A stretch of DNA of 64,000 nucleotides from Bordetella hinzii LMG 13501 (GCF_001548475.1 NZ_LRUJ01000008.1:103947-167946); one strand, 5' to 3'; positions 32,047 through 41,283 are shown, counted from the first letter of the stretch. Translations and numbers: made by a program. The notes: a model not told the origin generated them from the sequence alone.

Positions 32047-32880
32047 ATGCGTGGAATCACACTACGAACGAGGCAGGGATGGTCGATTGGGGGCAGCGTG
32101 GAACTGTACGAACGGTGGTGCGAAGCCACGAAAAAGAAGGATAAGCGCAAGTACTACTGGACCTATGTTGAGAGGGAAGGCGGTCGAGACGAGATTCGCG
32201 CAGACTTCGCCGCGACTATTCGGTCGCACTACGACCGGCTCGAACGCATAGCCGAAGACGTGAAGCGCCTCGGATATAAGGCCGCAGCGCAGATTCTTAG
32301 TGAAGCGTTGCCGCAAACCGCTAAAGGCCGGTCCGGCGATCTCGGCGAAATTCTTGCCACGGAACTGGTCGAGGAAGAGGTTGGCTTACGTGTGCCGGTG
32401 CGACGCCTCCGTTATAAGGACGGCCGCAATATGGCCATGCGCGGCGATGACTTCATCGGCGCTGGATACAATGGGGTGGACGAGAAGCTCTGGCTTCTAA
32501 AGGGCGAGGCTAAGAGCAACAAGGTGCTTGGCAAGGCCACGGTTACAAGCGCTCGGAAGGTGCTGAACCGCGACAACGGCCGTTGCACGCCCGATTCCCT
32601 TCTGTTTGTCGCAAACCGTCTCCTCGAGAGTAATGATCCGGACGACAACGTGCTGGGTCGTAGCCTTCGTGACGAGGTGGGTGTGAAGTCCCTCCGTGCC
32701 GACCGCATCGACCATATGCTTTTCACCGTGTCGGGTAACGGTCCTCATGCATCTTTGAAAGAGGACCTCGACGCCGCAGGGACGAATCGTGACCACTACG
32801 TAGTAAACGTCCACGTCGCAGATCACCAGGATTTCATCGCAGCCATGTACCAGGAGGCGGAAGATCTTGGAGACGATTGA
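32047..32880 (+). CDS. hamA: HamA-like DUF1837 nuclease of a Hachiman-type defence system
   Basis: 277 aa DUF1837/HamA protein. A helical N-terminal part is followed by a PD-(D/E)xK-like core: Asp134/Asp135 in MRGDDFIGAG, then Glu154 and Lys156 in LLKGEAKSN, a D-(18-19)-ExK spacing fitting a metal-dependent nuclease. In known Hachiman systems HamA is the nuclease held in check by the HamB helicase and released by damaged DNA. ATG 32047 follows GGAAG closely. It overlaps hamB by 14 nt. AbpA of the AbpAB phage-defence pair is also DUF1837, so the two names describe related systems. Confidence 0.85.
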   Translation: MRGITLRTRQGWSIGGSVELYERWCEATKKKDKRKYYWTYVEREGGRDEIRADFAATIRSHYDRLERIAEDVKRLGYKAAAQILSEALPQTAKGRSGDLGEILATELVEEEVGLRVPVRRLRYKDGRNMAMRGDDFIGAGYNGVDEKLWLLKGEAKSNKVLGKATVTSARKVLNRDNGRCTPDSLLFVANRLLESNDPDDNVLGRSLRDEVGVKSLRADRIDHMLFTVSGNGPHASLKEDLDAAGTNRDHYVVNVHVADHQDFIAAMYQEAEDLGDD

Positions 32881-35800
32881 CGAACTAACCACGTTCTTAG
32901 CTACCGCGACCGTCGATGGCATCCTTGGACGCTTGCTCTATCGTGGCGCTGCCTGGTCGCTGATGCGCGAGGAAGGCGTGTTACCGGCGAACGCGCCGCC
33001 GCTAGGTGCGACGATCGAAACCGATCTTGCCGAACACGGCTTTGCCCTGCTTCGCGGAGCGATGGCCCTGCGCGCTCAGGCCGGTGCGTCGGATCTGACG
33101 AGCAAGGCGTTCGAGCGCGCAGCCCACTCCTTCGAAGCCCTGGTGCGCAACGGCGATCCCGAGTCCCCTGATCGCGGTTTTCGCCTCACGATCGCCGCAG
33201 CAGCCTATCATCTGGCTGGTTTCTCCGCCGTTGCCTATTCGCTCTTCAACGAGGCCATGGATGATCTCAATGCGTCGCCGGGCGAAACGGCGATTCGGCA
33301 TTTGATCCTGCGCGATCTTGGCCAGCTGCGCGGATTCGTTCGCGACTGGTTGGACGATCACGCTCACGGAGATGAGGAGATCGCCAAGGCGTTGATGGGC
33401 GAAGAGACCGACATCGACGAGGCTCTATCGACAATCCTCAACACGACAATATGCCGGGCGCTGGCGCATTTCGACTTCGCACTGGAGACGGGCGAACCCG
33501 AGCCGATCGAGACCGCGCGGGCGCTGCTCGCCACCGCAGTCAGCTTGGCGGACAACGGCGGGAATGTTCCGTTGTGGTGGATATGCAACCTCTGCCGTCA
33601 CTTGATCGATGACCTCTGGCAGCATTCTCTGCACGAAAACTTGCCCACTGAACCGCCGGAGGGAACGGAGGAAAAATACCCGGATTTGCGCCGGCTATTC
33701 ATCTCGTCGCTCTTCGCCCGCAAGACGTCCGAGGTGGAGCTATGGCCATCTCAGCGCGAAGCGGCTCGGCGCTCCACGGATGTCACCGACGATCTAGTCG
33801 TCGCCCTGCCGACCAGTGCCGGTAAGACTCGCGTGGCGGAGATCGCCGCGCTGATGACCCTGTCGTCGGCGCGCCGGGTGTTGATCGTGACGCCGCTGCG
33901 CGCACTGTCCGCCCAGACTGAGCGATCGTTCAGAAAAACATTCGCGCCGCTCGGCTTCAGCGTTTCCTCCCTTTACGGCGCTAGCGGCCTTTCGGCTGGC
34001 GATGAAGACGCGCTGCGCATGCGCGAGATCATCATCGCGACGCCCGAGAAACTTGATTTCGCGTTGAGAAGCGACCCCTCGCTGATCGACAATGTCGGCC
34101 TTATCGTTCTCGACGAAGGCCACATGATTGGCCCCAGCGAACGCGAGATCCGCTATGAAACCCTCGTGCAGCGTCTGCTTCGGCGCGCTGACGCAGGCGA
34201 ACGCCGTATCGTTTGTCTATCCGCGATCCTGCCCAGCGGCGATGAGCTGGAAGACCTTACAGCGTGGATACGCTCTGACGAACCGGGCGAGCCTGTGCGT
34301 TCCGACTGGCGCCCCACGCGGCAGCGGTTCGGCGCGCTCACCTGGCGGGGCAAGGACGCGCTGCTCCGGCTGGACCTCGACGACGATGGTCCGTTTCTCG
34401 ACAAATTCGTCGTGGAGAAAGCCGCGCGGGGGAAAGAGAAGAAGCCCTATCCGCGCAAGAACTCGCATCTCGCTCTGTTCGCGGCATGGGAATTCGCCGG
34501 TCAAGGCAAGCGGACACTGATCTTCTCCACTCAGGCGAATTGGGTCGAGAGCTACGGTAAACAAGTGGTGGACCTATGCAAACGCGGTTATCTGGACTCA
34601 CTGTTGGAGGATGAAGCCTCGATTGCCCGCGTTCTAGAGGTCGGCAAGGAGTGGTTGGGCGAAGACCACCCCGCCGTCGCCTGCCTAAAGAGCGGCGTTG
34701 CCATCCACCACGGCCGGCTGCCGAGCCCATTCCTTCGCGAACTGGAAGCCCTTCTCTCCGAGGGTATTCTGAAGGTCATCGTCGCGTCGCCGACATTGTC
34801 TCAGGGTCTCAACCTCAACGCCGCCGTCCTGCTGGTGCCAGCGTTGTATCGGGCATCCGAGAAGATCACAGGCGAGGAATTCGCGAACGTCGCCGGCCGC
34901 GCTGGACGCGCCTTCGTAGATGTCGAAGGCCTTATCGTGCATGTCATGTTCGATAAGGCCGACTGGCGAAAGAAGGAATGGAGGAAGTTAGTGGCCTCCG
35001 CAAAGGCCCGGACGCTGAAGAGCGGTCTCATCCAGATCGTCGCCGAAATCCTTGAGAGGCTAGCCCGCGAAGGCGTCCTGGATCGCGATGATGCCTGGGA
35101 ATATTTGGCCAACGCACGTGAAGCTTGGAGATCGCCCAAGGAAGAGGCCGAAGTCGCCGAGCGACTGGCGACCGGCGCGGAGTATGACGCTGAGGGCGAC
35201 GATGATGAAGGCGGTGGCGATGACAAAGAGGAAACCATCGAAGAGGAGCCGCTATCACAGATCGTCGAGCGCCTCGACGCAACGGTATTTGGCCTGATCG
35301 AAGCACTCGATTCCGATCGCGCCGACCTGCCGAAGCTCTTGGACGAGGCGCTCAAGGGATCGCTCTGGGCACGCCAGATCGCGCGTGAGGACAAGGACGT
35401 CGCCCCGCTGCATAAGAAGGTGTTCGAGGCCCGCGCCGATCTCATCTGGAAAACCACCACGGCGCAGGCGCGACGCGGGCATTTCGCCATGGGCGTTGGA
35501 CTTGAGGCGGGTCTAAAAATCGACGCCATGGCTGACGAGTTGGCCGAACTCCTTGACCGGGCTGACCATGCGGCACTGAGCGGCGACGTTGAGGCACTTG
35601 TCGATGCGCTCGGCGGTCTCGGCGAACGTCTGCTGTTCATGCGACCTTTCATCCCCGATAAGGCGAACGCGCTACCGACGAATTGGAAGGCTATCCTGCG
35701 TAGTTGGGTGTCTGGCGAGAATGTGGCCAAGATCGGACCGCAGAACATGCGAGTCGTTGAAGAGGCCTTCACCTATCGTTTGGTCTGGGCCTTGGAAGCT

Positions 35801-36370
35801 GTTCGTACCCGCCGCATGTCACTCGGTTGGTCGCCGGAGACGGTGGCGGGCGGCGCAGCAGCAGCGGTCGAAACTGGCGTCCCGCAATTCATGATGTCGA
35901 TGCTGATTCGCGCGGGCCTTCCTTCGCGGCGCGCGGCGATGGCAGCGATCGAGGATGCTATGCCGGTCTTCGTCACGCCAGCTGAGATGCGGGCCTGGCT
36001 CGAGTCCGACGAGATCACCGCCTACACCGACGCCGGTGACTGGCCCACGCCTGATTCGGCCGCGCTATGGGCGCGGTTCCGGACCGACGCCCTCAGCGGA
36101 GGCATTCAGAAATGGTCAGTCGAACATTACAAACGTCTGCTTGACACCGCGATAGCCCCGCCGGCTGGCCTCTATCGCATAGTCACCGACGAGGGTGATG
36201 GGCGAACTTGGCTGACAACACCCGACTATCAACGTGTCGGTGCGTTCAAGAAACCGGCGGTTGATCCCAAGCCCAGCCTCTTTTCCGGCCGGTTGCCCGG
36301 CGGCACTAGGCTGGTAGAGGCGTTACGTGTGGGGCGCGGCAAGCTGAGATGGCCTCCAGCCGATGCATAG
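32867..36370 (+). CDS. hamB: HamB-like superfamily 2 helicase of a Hachiman-type system
   Basis: 1167 aa. The helicase core follows a helical N-terminal domain of about 300 aa: Walker A with Lys320 (LPTSAGKTRVAE), DEGH box at 416-419, motif III CLSAILPSG, and C-terminal motifs TLSQGLNLNA and GRAGRA, the Ski2/Brr2-like pattern. A long helical C-terminus includes an acidic stretch EGDDDEGGGDDKEE near residue 780. A TTG start at 32867 is supported by AGGAGG (32852-32857) 9 nt upstream inside hamA. Would scan DNA and control HamA. No truncation or frameshift. Confidence 0.88.
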   Translation: METIDELTTFLATATVDGILGRLLYRGAAWSLMREEGVLPANAPPLGATIETDLAEHGFALLRGAMALRAQAGASDLTSKAFERAAHSFEALVRNGDPESPDRGFRLTIAAAAYHLAGFSAVAYSLFNEAMDDLNASPGETAIRHLILRDLGQLRGFVRDWLDDHAHGDEEIAKALMGEETDIDEALSTILNTTICRALAHFDFALETGEPEPIETARALLATAVSLADNGGNVPLWWICNLCRHLIDDLWQHSLHENLPTEPPEGTEEKYPDLRRLFISSLFARKTSEVELWPSQREAARRSTDVTDDLVVALPTSAGKTRVAEIAALMTLSSARRVLIVTPLRALSAQTERSFRKTFAPLGFSVSSLYGASGLSAGDEDALRMREIIIATPEKLDFALRSDPSLIDNVGLIVLDEGHMIGPSEREIRYETLVQRLLRRADAGERRIVCLSAILPSGDELEDLTAWIRSDEPGEPVRSDWRPTRQRFGALTWRGKDALLRLDLDDDGPFLDKFVVEKAARGKEKKPYPRKNSHLALFAAWEFAGQGKRTLIFSTQANWVESYGKQVVDLCKRGYLDSLLEDEASIARVLEVGKEWLGEDHPAVACLKSGVAIHHGRLPSPFLRELEALLSEGILKVIVASPTLSQGLNLNAAVLLVPALYRASEKITGEEFANVAGRAGRAFVDVEGLIVHVMFDKADWRKKEWRKLVASAKARTLKSGLIQIVAEILERLAREGVLDRDDAWEYLANAREAWRSPKEEAEVAERLATGAEYDAEGDDDEGGGDDKEETIEEEPLSQIVERLDATVFGLIEALDSDRADLPKLLDEALKGSLWARQIAREDKDVAPLHKKVFEARADLIWKTTTAQARRGHFAMGVGLEAGLKIDAMADELAELLDRADHAALSGDVEALVDALGGLGERLLFMRPFIPDKANALPTNWKAILRSWVSGENVAKIGPQNMRVVEEAFTYRLVWALEAVRTRRMSLGWSPETVAGGAAAAVETGVPQFMMSMLIRAGLPSRRAAMAAIEDAMPVFVTPAEMRAWLESDEITAYTDAGDWPTPDSAALWARFRTDALSGGIQKWSVEHYKRLLDTAIAPPAGLYRIVTDEGDGRTWLTTPDYQRVGAFKKPAVDPKPSLFSGRLPGGTRLVEALRVGRGKLRWPPADA

Positions 36371-36526
36371 GGGCACAATTTCTGGCGGATGGAACTCATA
36401 ACGAAATATTCGCTGGGGCGAGCGCCTCGCTCTCAAAGTCAAAAACGCCGTCATCGGCCAAAGCAGTGCCGCGCCGGTTCCGGTGGCATTGGTGTAGGTA
36501 TCAACTAATAGCACCCGAGGGAAACC

Positions 36527-38275
36527 ATGAAACTTCGCCGCCTGCGCATCCACAATTTCCGGTCTATTGTCGATGCTGACATCGAGGTTCACGACTACAC
36601 AATGATCGTGGGTGCCAATAACGCGGGCAAGAGCAACATTGTTGCCGCGCTCCGGGCGTTCTATGAGGACTTCAAGCATTCAGGCGACGATCTTCCCAAG
36701 ATGAAGGGCGTACAGACTGACGAATCCTGGGTTGAACTGACTTTCGATTTGTCCGAAATTGAATGGGAGGGGTTGGCGGACAAATACAAGGCAGGTGTGG
36801 CTGGTTACAGCCTCACCGTCCGTCGCTACTTCGCGTCCCCCGAAAAGGAAAGATTTAAGCCAAGCCAAAGCAACATTTACGCCATCATCAATGGTGAGCC
36901 CGAGAAAGAATTGTTCTATGGAGCGAAGAACGTCGGTACCGCTAAGGTCGGAAGCGTCATATACATTCCGGCACTCACTACCGCTGCGGAGCAGATGAAA
37001 ACCAGCGGCCCGTCGCCCTTGCGGGATATGCTTAATCTGATGCTAAAGCGTGTGATCGCGGACAGCCCAGCATTCAAGGAAATGGAAGGCGCATTCGGAA
37101 AGTTGAACGACGAGGCATGCGGAGAACAGGGCTTCTTGACTCAGATTTCTAAGCCTATCAACCAATCCATCGAGCAATGGGGCATTCGATTCGACATGGG
37201 AGTGAACCCTGTCGCACCGGAGGACATCACTAAGAACCTAATCCGGCATGGCTTCGTGGACGCCATGCTTGGAGAAACATCGTTTGCACTCGATCGTTAT
37301 GGGCATGGGTTCCAGCGATCATTCCTGTATGAACTTATTAAGCTCGCGCCCAGCTTTACCGAAAGCAAGGTGGCGGGGAAAAAGGAATTCGACCCTGATT
37401 TTACCCTCATCCTGTTTGAGGAACCGGAAGCATTTTTGCATCCAGCTCAACAAGAGAATATGGCTTACCACCTGCGCAGGTTGGGAGCGGGGGATGCTCA
37501 GCAGGTCATTGTGACCAGCCATTCGCCAATCTTCGTAGGCAAGGTGGCGGACGATCTGTGCCAGATTGTTCGTGTCCGCCGCAATAATGGTGTGAGTAGC
37601 ATTGGCCAGGTCAAGAAGACCGACCTTGGTAAGGTACTTGGTCAAGGATACGAGTTCAAGAATTGGTTGGAAAATTATGTTAAAGACGCAGCGGTGGCGG
37701 AGAGTGCAAAGGGAAACGCCAGGAAACTGCTAAAAGGCGCAACCGAAGACGCGGTGATTGCGGAACAGGAGGAGAGATTCCGCTATCAGCTCTGGTTAGA
37801 TTCTGAGCGGGCCTCCATGTTCTTCGCCGACCGCGTGCTGCTTGTGGAGGGGGCCACCGAAAAAGCCTTGTTCGCGTGGCTGTTCGCACGGGACTGGCAT
37901 GACTTGAGCCGCCATCGTGTGGCGATTGTCGATGCGATGGGGAAATACAATCTTCATCGCTATATTGCTCTACTTGAAGGATTCGGCATCCCGTATGGTT
38001 TGATGCTTGATGACGATCAGGATAAGGACCACCACAAGGTGGTGAATGAAATGCTGAGGAGTAAGGCTGGCCCAAGTCGCCTTGCGGAGCCTTGTTTCGT
38101 CGATAGCTGTATGGAGAAGTTCCTCGGATTGAACTTACCTGTTCGGGACGACCAGAAGCCAGTTCACACTCTGAAGGCTATTGAGGATGGGGGCATAGCT
38201 AAAGAAAAGCTCGACGAGCTCCGCAAATTGTTTCTTAAGTCTTTGGCGCTCGAAGCGGAGCCGCTCGTCGCTTAG
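36527..38275 (+). CDS. OLD-family ATPase with TOPRIM nuclease domain
   Basis: 582 aa. N-terminal ABC/SMC-like ATPase: Walker A with Lys35 (GANNAGKSN), D-loop/Walker B at 295-303 (LILFEEPEAFLHP) and VIVTSHSP His switch. C-terminal TOPRIM: LLVEGATE with Glu441 and Glu445, then VDAMGKYNLHRYI and an acidic cluster LDDDQDKD at 494-501. All catalytic motifs of OLD (overcoming lysogenization defect) nucleases are present. ATG after GAGGGAAACC. 156 nt after hamB on the same strand; no GajB-type UvrD partner follows, so it is not Gabija. Either a stand-alone OLD nuclease or an accessory of the HamAB pair. Lowest GC of the island. Confidence 0.88.
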   Translation: MKLRRLRIHNFRSIVDADIEVHDYTMIVGANNAGKSNIVAALRAFYEDFKHSGDDLPKMKGVQTDESWVELTFDLSEIEWEGLADKYKAGVAGYSLTVRRYFASPEKERFKPSQSNIYAIINGEPEKELFYGAKNVGTAKVGSVIYIPALTTAAEQMKTSGPSPLRDMLNLMLKRVIADSPAFKEMEGAFGKLNDEACGEQGFLTQISKPINQSIEQWGIRFDMGVNPVAPEDITKNLIRHGFVDAMLGETSFALDRYGHGFQRSFLYELIKLAPSFTESKVAGKKEFDPDFTLILFEEPEAFLHPAQQENMAYHLRRLGAGDAQQVIVTSHSPIFVGKVADDLCQIVRVRRNNGVSSIGQVKKTDLGKVLGQGYEFKNWLENYVKDAAVAESAKGNARKLLKGATEDAVIAEQEERFRYQLWLDSERASMFFADRVLLVEGATEKALFAWLFARDWHDLSRHRVAIVDAMGKYNLHRYIALLEGFGIPYGLMLDDDQDKDHHKVVNEMLRSKAGPSRLAEPCFVDSCMEKFLGLNLPVRDDQKPVHTLKAIEDGGIAKEKLDELRKLFLKSLALEAEPLVA

Positions 38276-38278
38276 TAA

Positions 38279-38353
38279 ATGACCATGCCGCTAATCATCA
38301 TCGAAACCCAAGGCGACTGTGAGCGGTGCATGAACGATCGCATTCGTCGATAA
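38279..38353 (+). pseudogene. 24-codon reading frame after the OLD gene, probable remnant
   Basis: ATG 3 nt after the OLD stop, reading MTMPLIIIETQGDCERCMND then RIRR and stop. Its position matches a coupled next gene, such as a partner of the nuclease that was cut off by the island end. No homology recognised; it may be chance. Confidence 0.25.
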
Positions 38354-38385
38354 GGCAGATTCTCTAGATTGCTCTTGGTATTTTT

Positions 38386-38396
38386 CATGGTATCAA
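38386..38396. repeat. Integrase arm-type repeat, right end
   Basis: CATGGTATCAA, identical to the repeat at 27170-27180 and the inverse of 27140-27150. In the circular form of the element it would lie next to the integrase-side copies, completing attP. Confidence 0.65.
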
Positions 38397-38454
38397 AACC
38401 ACTCTTTGAGTTAAGTTGCTGAATTTCCTACAGAAAACTTGGTTGTTGAGTATG

Positions 38455-38465
38455 GAGTGGGAGTG
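38455..38465. other. Candidate attR of the guaA island
   Basis: GAGTGGGAGTG matches the guaA end (26952-26962) at 10 of 11 positions. It lies about 60 bp outside the right arm repeat. Beyond it the sequence 38466-38745 (280 bp) has no gene I can support; it holds a terminator hairpin and TGGCAG/AGGCACTG-like repeats at 38498-38514 and 38573-38596. Confidence 0.5.
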
Positions 38466-38521
38466 GGCCTCATTTTGGTGCGTTTTCTGACCCCACCTGG
38501 CAGTGACAGGCAGTAATGAAC

Positions 38522-38548
38522 TAAGCCCGCGATTTTGCGGGCTTTTTT
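38522..38548 (+). terminator. Terminator hairpin, right copy of the guaA terminator
   Basis: AAGCCCGC (38523-38530) with GCGGGCTT (38537-38544) and a T-run; same stem and spacing as 27011-27032 with another loop. Probably the displaced original guaA terminator downstream of the island, or the end of an earlier insertion. Confidence 0.75.
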
Positions 38549-38745
38549 CATGCCTGTGTCGGGCCGATGTCAGGCACTGGCTGGCAGCACTAGGCAGCGG
38601 AAAAGGCGGGGTGGGGTGAATGTTTCGTGGCAGGGATGATGGTATCGGACTTGATGCTTGTCCTGATTGCCCGTTTCCACGCTTGCGTCGGGCCCACCGG
38701 GTGCAGTGGATCTGTTGGATGTTCGCGGAGTCGGGGGCTCCAGCA

Positions 38746-39276
38746 TCAATGGGTTTGTCTCATCTGCGACGCCCGGTTCCCGGAGGCCGGCTTGCAATGG
38801 CGCTCGAGTATTTCACCCGGTAGGCCATCAAAATCTTTGAATTCCCGGGACACAAACCCATTGTTTATGAGGATTTTGCGGGAAGGGAGATTCGCGGGGT
38901 CGATGATGGCAAACAGGCTGCGGATGTCGGGCTGTGCTTCTGCCCGGGTCACCAGCATGCTGGCTATTCGGCCGCCGATGCCTTGGCCCCAGTATTCAGG
39001 CAAGAGCATATAGCCCAACTCGGCGGTTTCCCGGTTTTCAGCGGACACCGCCAGTTTTGCGAGGCCTATGAAATGCGAAGTCTTTCTCTGCAGAATCCGA
39101 AACTGGCCCATATCCGGATGGATGTCATTGTTTGCCAGCAGGTCGGCGTAGTCTTGTCGCGCTTCATCGGCGGGAATGCCTCTTTCGCTGATCATGGCCA
39201 TGACTTTGGGGTCGCTGACGAGACGGAAATAATCGTCGAAGTCATGGGGGCCGAATTTTTCCAGCATGAATTCCAT
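38746..39276 (-). CDS. GNAT-family N-acetyltransferase (RimJ/RimL type)
   Basis: 176 aa single-domain acetyltransferase. Acetyl-CoA-binding motif A is GYMLLPEYWGQGIGGRIASM (Q/R-x-x-G-x-G/A pattern GQGIGG); motif B follows with AIIDPANLPSRKILINNGF. Substrate not predictable: ribosomal protein, amino acid or antibiotic are all possible. First chromosomal gene right of the island; monocistronic. Confidence 0.88.
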   Translation of the reverse strand: MEFMLEKFGPHDFDDYFRLVSDPKVMAMISERGIPADEARQDYADLLANNDIHPDMGQFRILQRKTSHFIGLAKLAVSAENRETAELGYMLLPEYWGQGIGGRIASMLVTRAEAQPDIRSLFAIIDPANLPSRKILINNGFVSREFKDFDGLPGEILERHCKPASGNRASQMRQTH

Positions 39277-39472
39277 GGACGCTCCTGAGCGCTTCGGTTG
39301 GCGAGGCGGTACGGACTCCGCTTTGTGGCGTTCAATGGCTTTGCGGCCCTGCGTTGCCGGTTGAAGACGGTTTCTGAGGTGCGATTTCCCGCCAAAGCGG
39401 TTTACGCTTCAAGTGATTATAGGGCGGTGCATAGTGGGCGCCGTAATCTGACCGAGTGGCGGGAGATGCGCT

Positions 39473-40063
39473 ATGAGCAAGCTGGTGCTTCAAATGCAGA
39501 TGTCGGCCGACGGCTTTGTCGGTGGCGAGGGGCAGGCCGTCTGGCAGCTCTGGGACTGGGTGGGCGAGTGCCCGTGGGACGCGGCGCTCAAGCGCGATTT
39601 CAATCTTTTCTTTCAGGGCGTCGGCACGATTCTCCTGAGCCGGAAGATGGCGGAGGAGGGATATATCGATCATTGGGCGAAGGCGGCGGGGCGCTTTCCC
39701 CAGGACCGCTTCTATGCCTTTGCGCGACGGATCACCGAGATCCCGAAAGTCGTGCTGAGCCGCGAGCTCAAGGATTGCCGTTGGGCAAGGACGCGGGTGG
39801 CGGGCGGCGACTTGGCGCGCGAGGTAGGCGCGTTGAAGCAAGGCGGCGCGGGGGACATCGCGGTCTTTGGCGGCACCGGCTTTGCATCGGCGCTGGTCGC
39901 TGCGGATCTGGTCGACGAGTACCAGTTTTTCATCAATCCGGTCGCGCTCGGCAGCGGGCAGAGGCTGTTTGCCCAATCGGGCTTTCGTCGTTTGAGGCTG
40001 CTGGGCTCGGTTGCCTACGGATGCGGCATCGTGGTCAATCGCTATGGGCGGGCGTCGCGGTAA
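39473..40063 (+). CDS. Dihydrofolate-reductase-like (RibD C-terminal) family protein
   Basis: 196 aa NADPH-binding reductase-fold protein. N-terminal QMQMSADGFVGGEGQ and VFGGTGFASALVAADLVDEYQFFINPVALGSG mark the YyaP/YwjB and RibD_C group. Catalytic substrate unknown; not the housekeeping DHFR. ATG 39473 follows GGGAGATG. Stands alone, with 196 bp upstream and 248 bp before the next gene. Confidence 0.88.
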   Translation: MSKLVLQMQMSADGFVGGEGQAVWQLWDWVGECPWDAALKRDFNLFFQGVGTILLSRKMAEEGYIDHWAKAAGRFPQDRFYAFARRITEIPKVVLSRELKDCRWARTRVAGGDLAREVGALKQGGAGDIAVFGGTGFASALVAADLVDEYQFFINPVALGSGQRLFAQSGFRRLRLLGSVAYGCGIVVNRYGRASR

Positions 40064-40311
40064 TTCGTCCGGACCTGGCGAAGCGGACCCTGTGTCAATG
40101 GAGCCATCCGCTATTCGTATAACTGCATTGACGGTTTTCGTATTGTTCTGCCTGGCTCGCTCGCCAAGAATGCAGCCGGTCCGTTTGATTGTCCCTGTGC
40201 GTGATATGAGGCGCGTGGCCGATTTCAGCCCATGCCGGTTGGGCGGGGGCGGCCGCGCCGAAGGGGGATGCAGCATCGAACGGCGCTGGAGCGGCATTCA
40301 AGGAGAGACAG

Positions 40312-41283
40312 ATGCTTCGTGGGACTGTTGTATTGGCCGGCCTGGCGGCCGCCTTGCTGCTGGGCCTCGGCCAGGGCCATGCCCAGCCGGCGCCGCCGCT
40401 GCACATCATCGTGCCTTATGGCCCGAGCGGCCTGGTCGATATTCTGGCGCGCCTGCTTGCCCGCAAGGTGACCGAAAACACGGGCCGTCCGGTCATCGTG
40501 GAGAACAAGGCCGGCGCAAGCGGCATCATCGGCGTGCAGGCGTTTCTGGCCAGGGCGGCGCCGGATGGCAATACGCTGCTGTTGCTCGATGACACTATCT
40601 ACGCGATCAATCCCGCGGTTTATCGCCAGCTACCCTATGACGCCGCCAGGGATTTCGCGCCGGTCACGCAGGCGGTGGAGGGGCCGATGTATCTGATGGC
40701 CAATGCCGCCGCCCATATCGATTCGGTGGCGGATTTGATCGCGCAGGCCAGGGCGAGGCCCAAGGCCATCAATTACGGTTCTTCCGGCAATGCCAGCATT
40801 CATCACCTGGGGATGGAGCGCCTGGCCCTGGTGTCGGGCATCGCGCTGACGCATGTGCCCTACAAGGGGGTGGCCCAGGCCACGCCGGGGTTGATATCGG
40901 GGGATGTGTCGGTCATGTTCGCGGCCCTCACATCGGTGGCCGCCCAGGTGGACGCCGGGCACGTCAAGCTGCTGGCCATCGGTTCCGAAGCGCGGTCGGC
41001 GGCGACGCCAGACGTGCCCACGCTTGCGCAGGCCGGCGTGCCGGGCGTGAAGGTGAGCGCGACCATCGGCTTCGCGGCGCGCGCGGGCACGCCGCCCGAG
41101 GTGATCGCGCGCTTGAACGAAGCCTTGGTGAACGCCCTGCGCTCCCCCGAGGTGGAGGCGAAGATCGAGGCCTTCGGCGTCCGGGTGGTCGCCAGCCGTT
41201 CAGATTTTTTTTCGGAACAAATGGATCAGGACAGGCAGCTGTTCAAGCAGTTGGTGGAGAAGGCCGGGCTGCGGGCCGATTGA
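40312..41283 (+). CDS. Bug-family periplasmic solute-binding protein (TctC-like)
   Basis: 323 aa with signal peptide to about residue 25 (GQGHAQPAP). Typical Bug pattern: IIVPYGPSGLVDILARLLARK, VENKAGASGIIG, then NYGSSGNASIHHLGMERL and VPYKGVAQA. Such receptors bind carboxylates or amides, often without cognate TctAB genes nearby, as here. Common and numerous in Bordetella and relatives. Ligand unknown. The 248 bp upstream hold no other gene. Confidence 0.92.
   Translation: MLRGTVVLAGLAAALLLGLGQGHAQPAPPLHIIVPYGPSGLVDILARLLARKVTENTGRPVIVENKAGASGIIGVQAFLARAAPDGNTLLLLDDTIYAINPAVYRQLPYDAARDFAPVTQAVEGPMYLMANAAAHIDSVADLIAQARARPKAINYGSSGNASIHHLGMERLALVSGIALTHVPYKGVAQATPGLISGDVSVMFAALTSVAAQVDAGHVKLLAIGSEARSAATPDVPTLAQAGVPGVKVSATIGFAARAGTPPEVIARLNEALVNALRSPEVEAKIEAFGVRVVASRSDFFSEQMDQDRQLFKQLVEKAGLRAD

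Noticed and set aside
32015..32251. A 78-codon + strand frame overlapping the hamA start
   Set aside because: It runs in another frame than hamA, starts inside the inverted repeat and shows no domain. I considered a frameshifted HamA N-terminus but the 277-aa HamA reading is already of family length.
36527..38353. Gabija system (GajA-GajB)
   Set aside because: The OLD-type gene resembles GajA, but no UvrD-like GajB is present downstream; only a 24-codon frame follows.
38570..38797. A 75-codon minus-strand frame at the island's right flank
   Set aside because: Pro/Thr-rich without a domain, and it overlaps the GNAT gene end and the GGCACTG repeats. Not supported.
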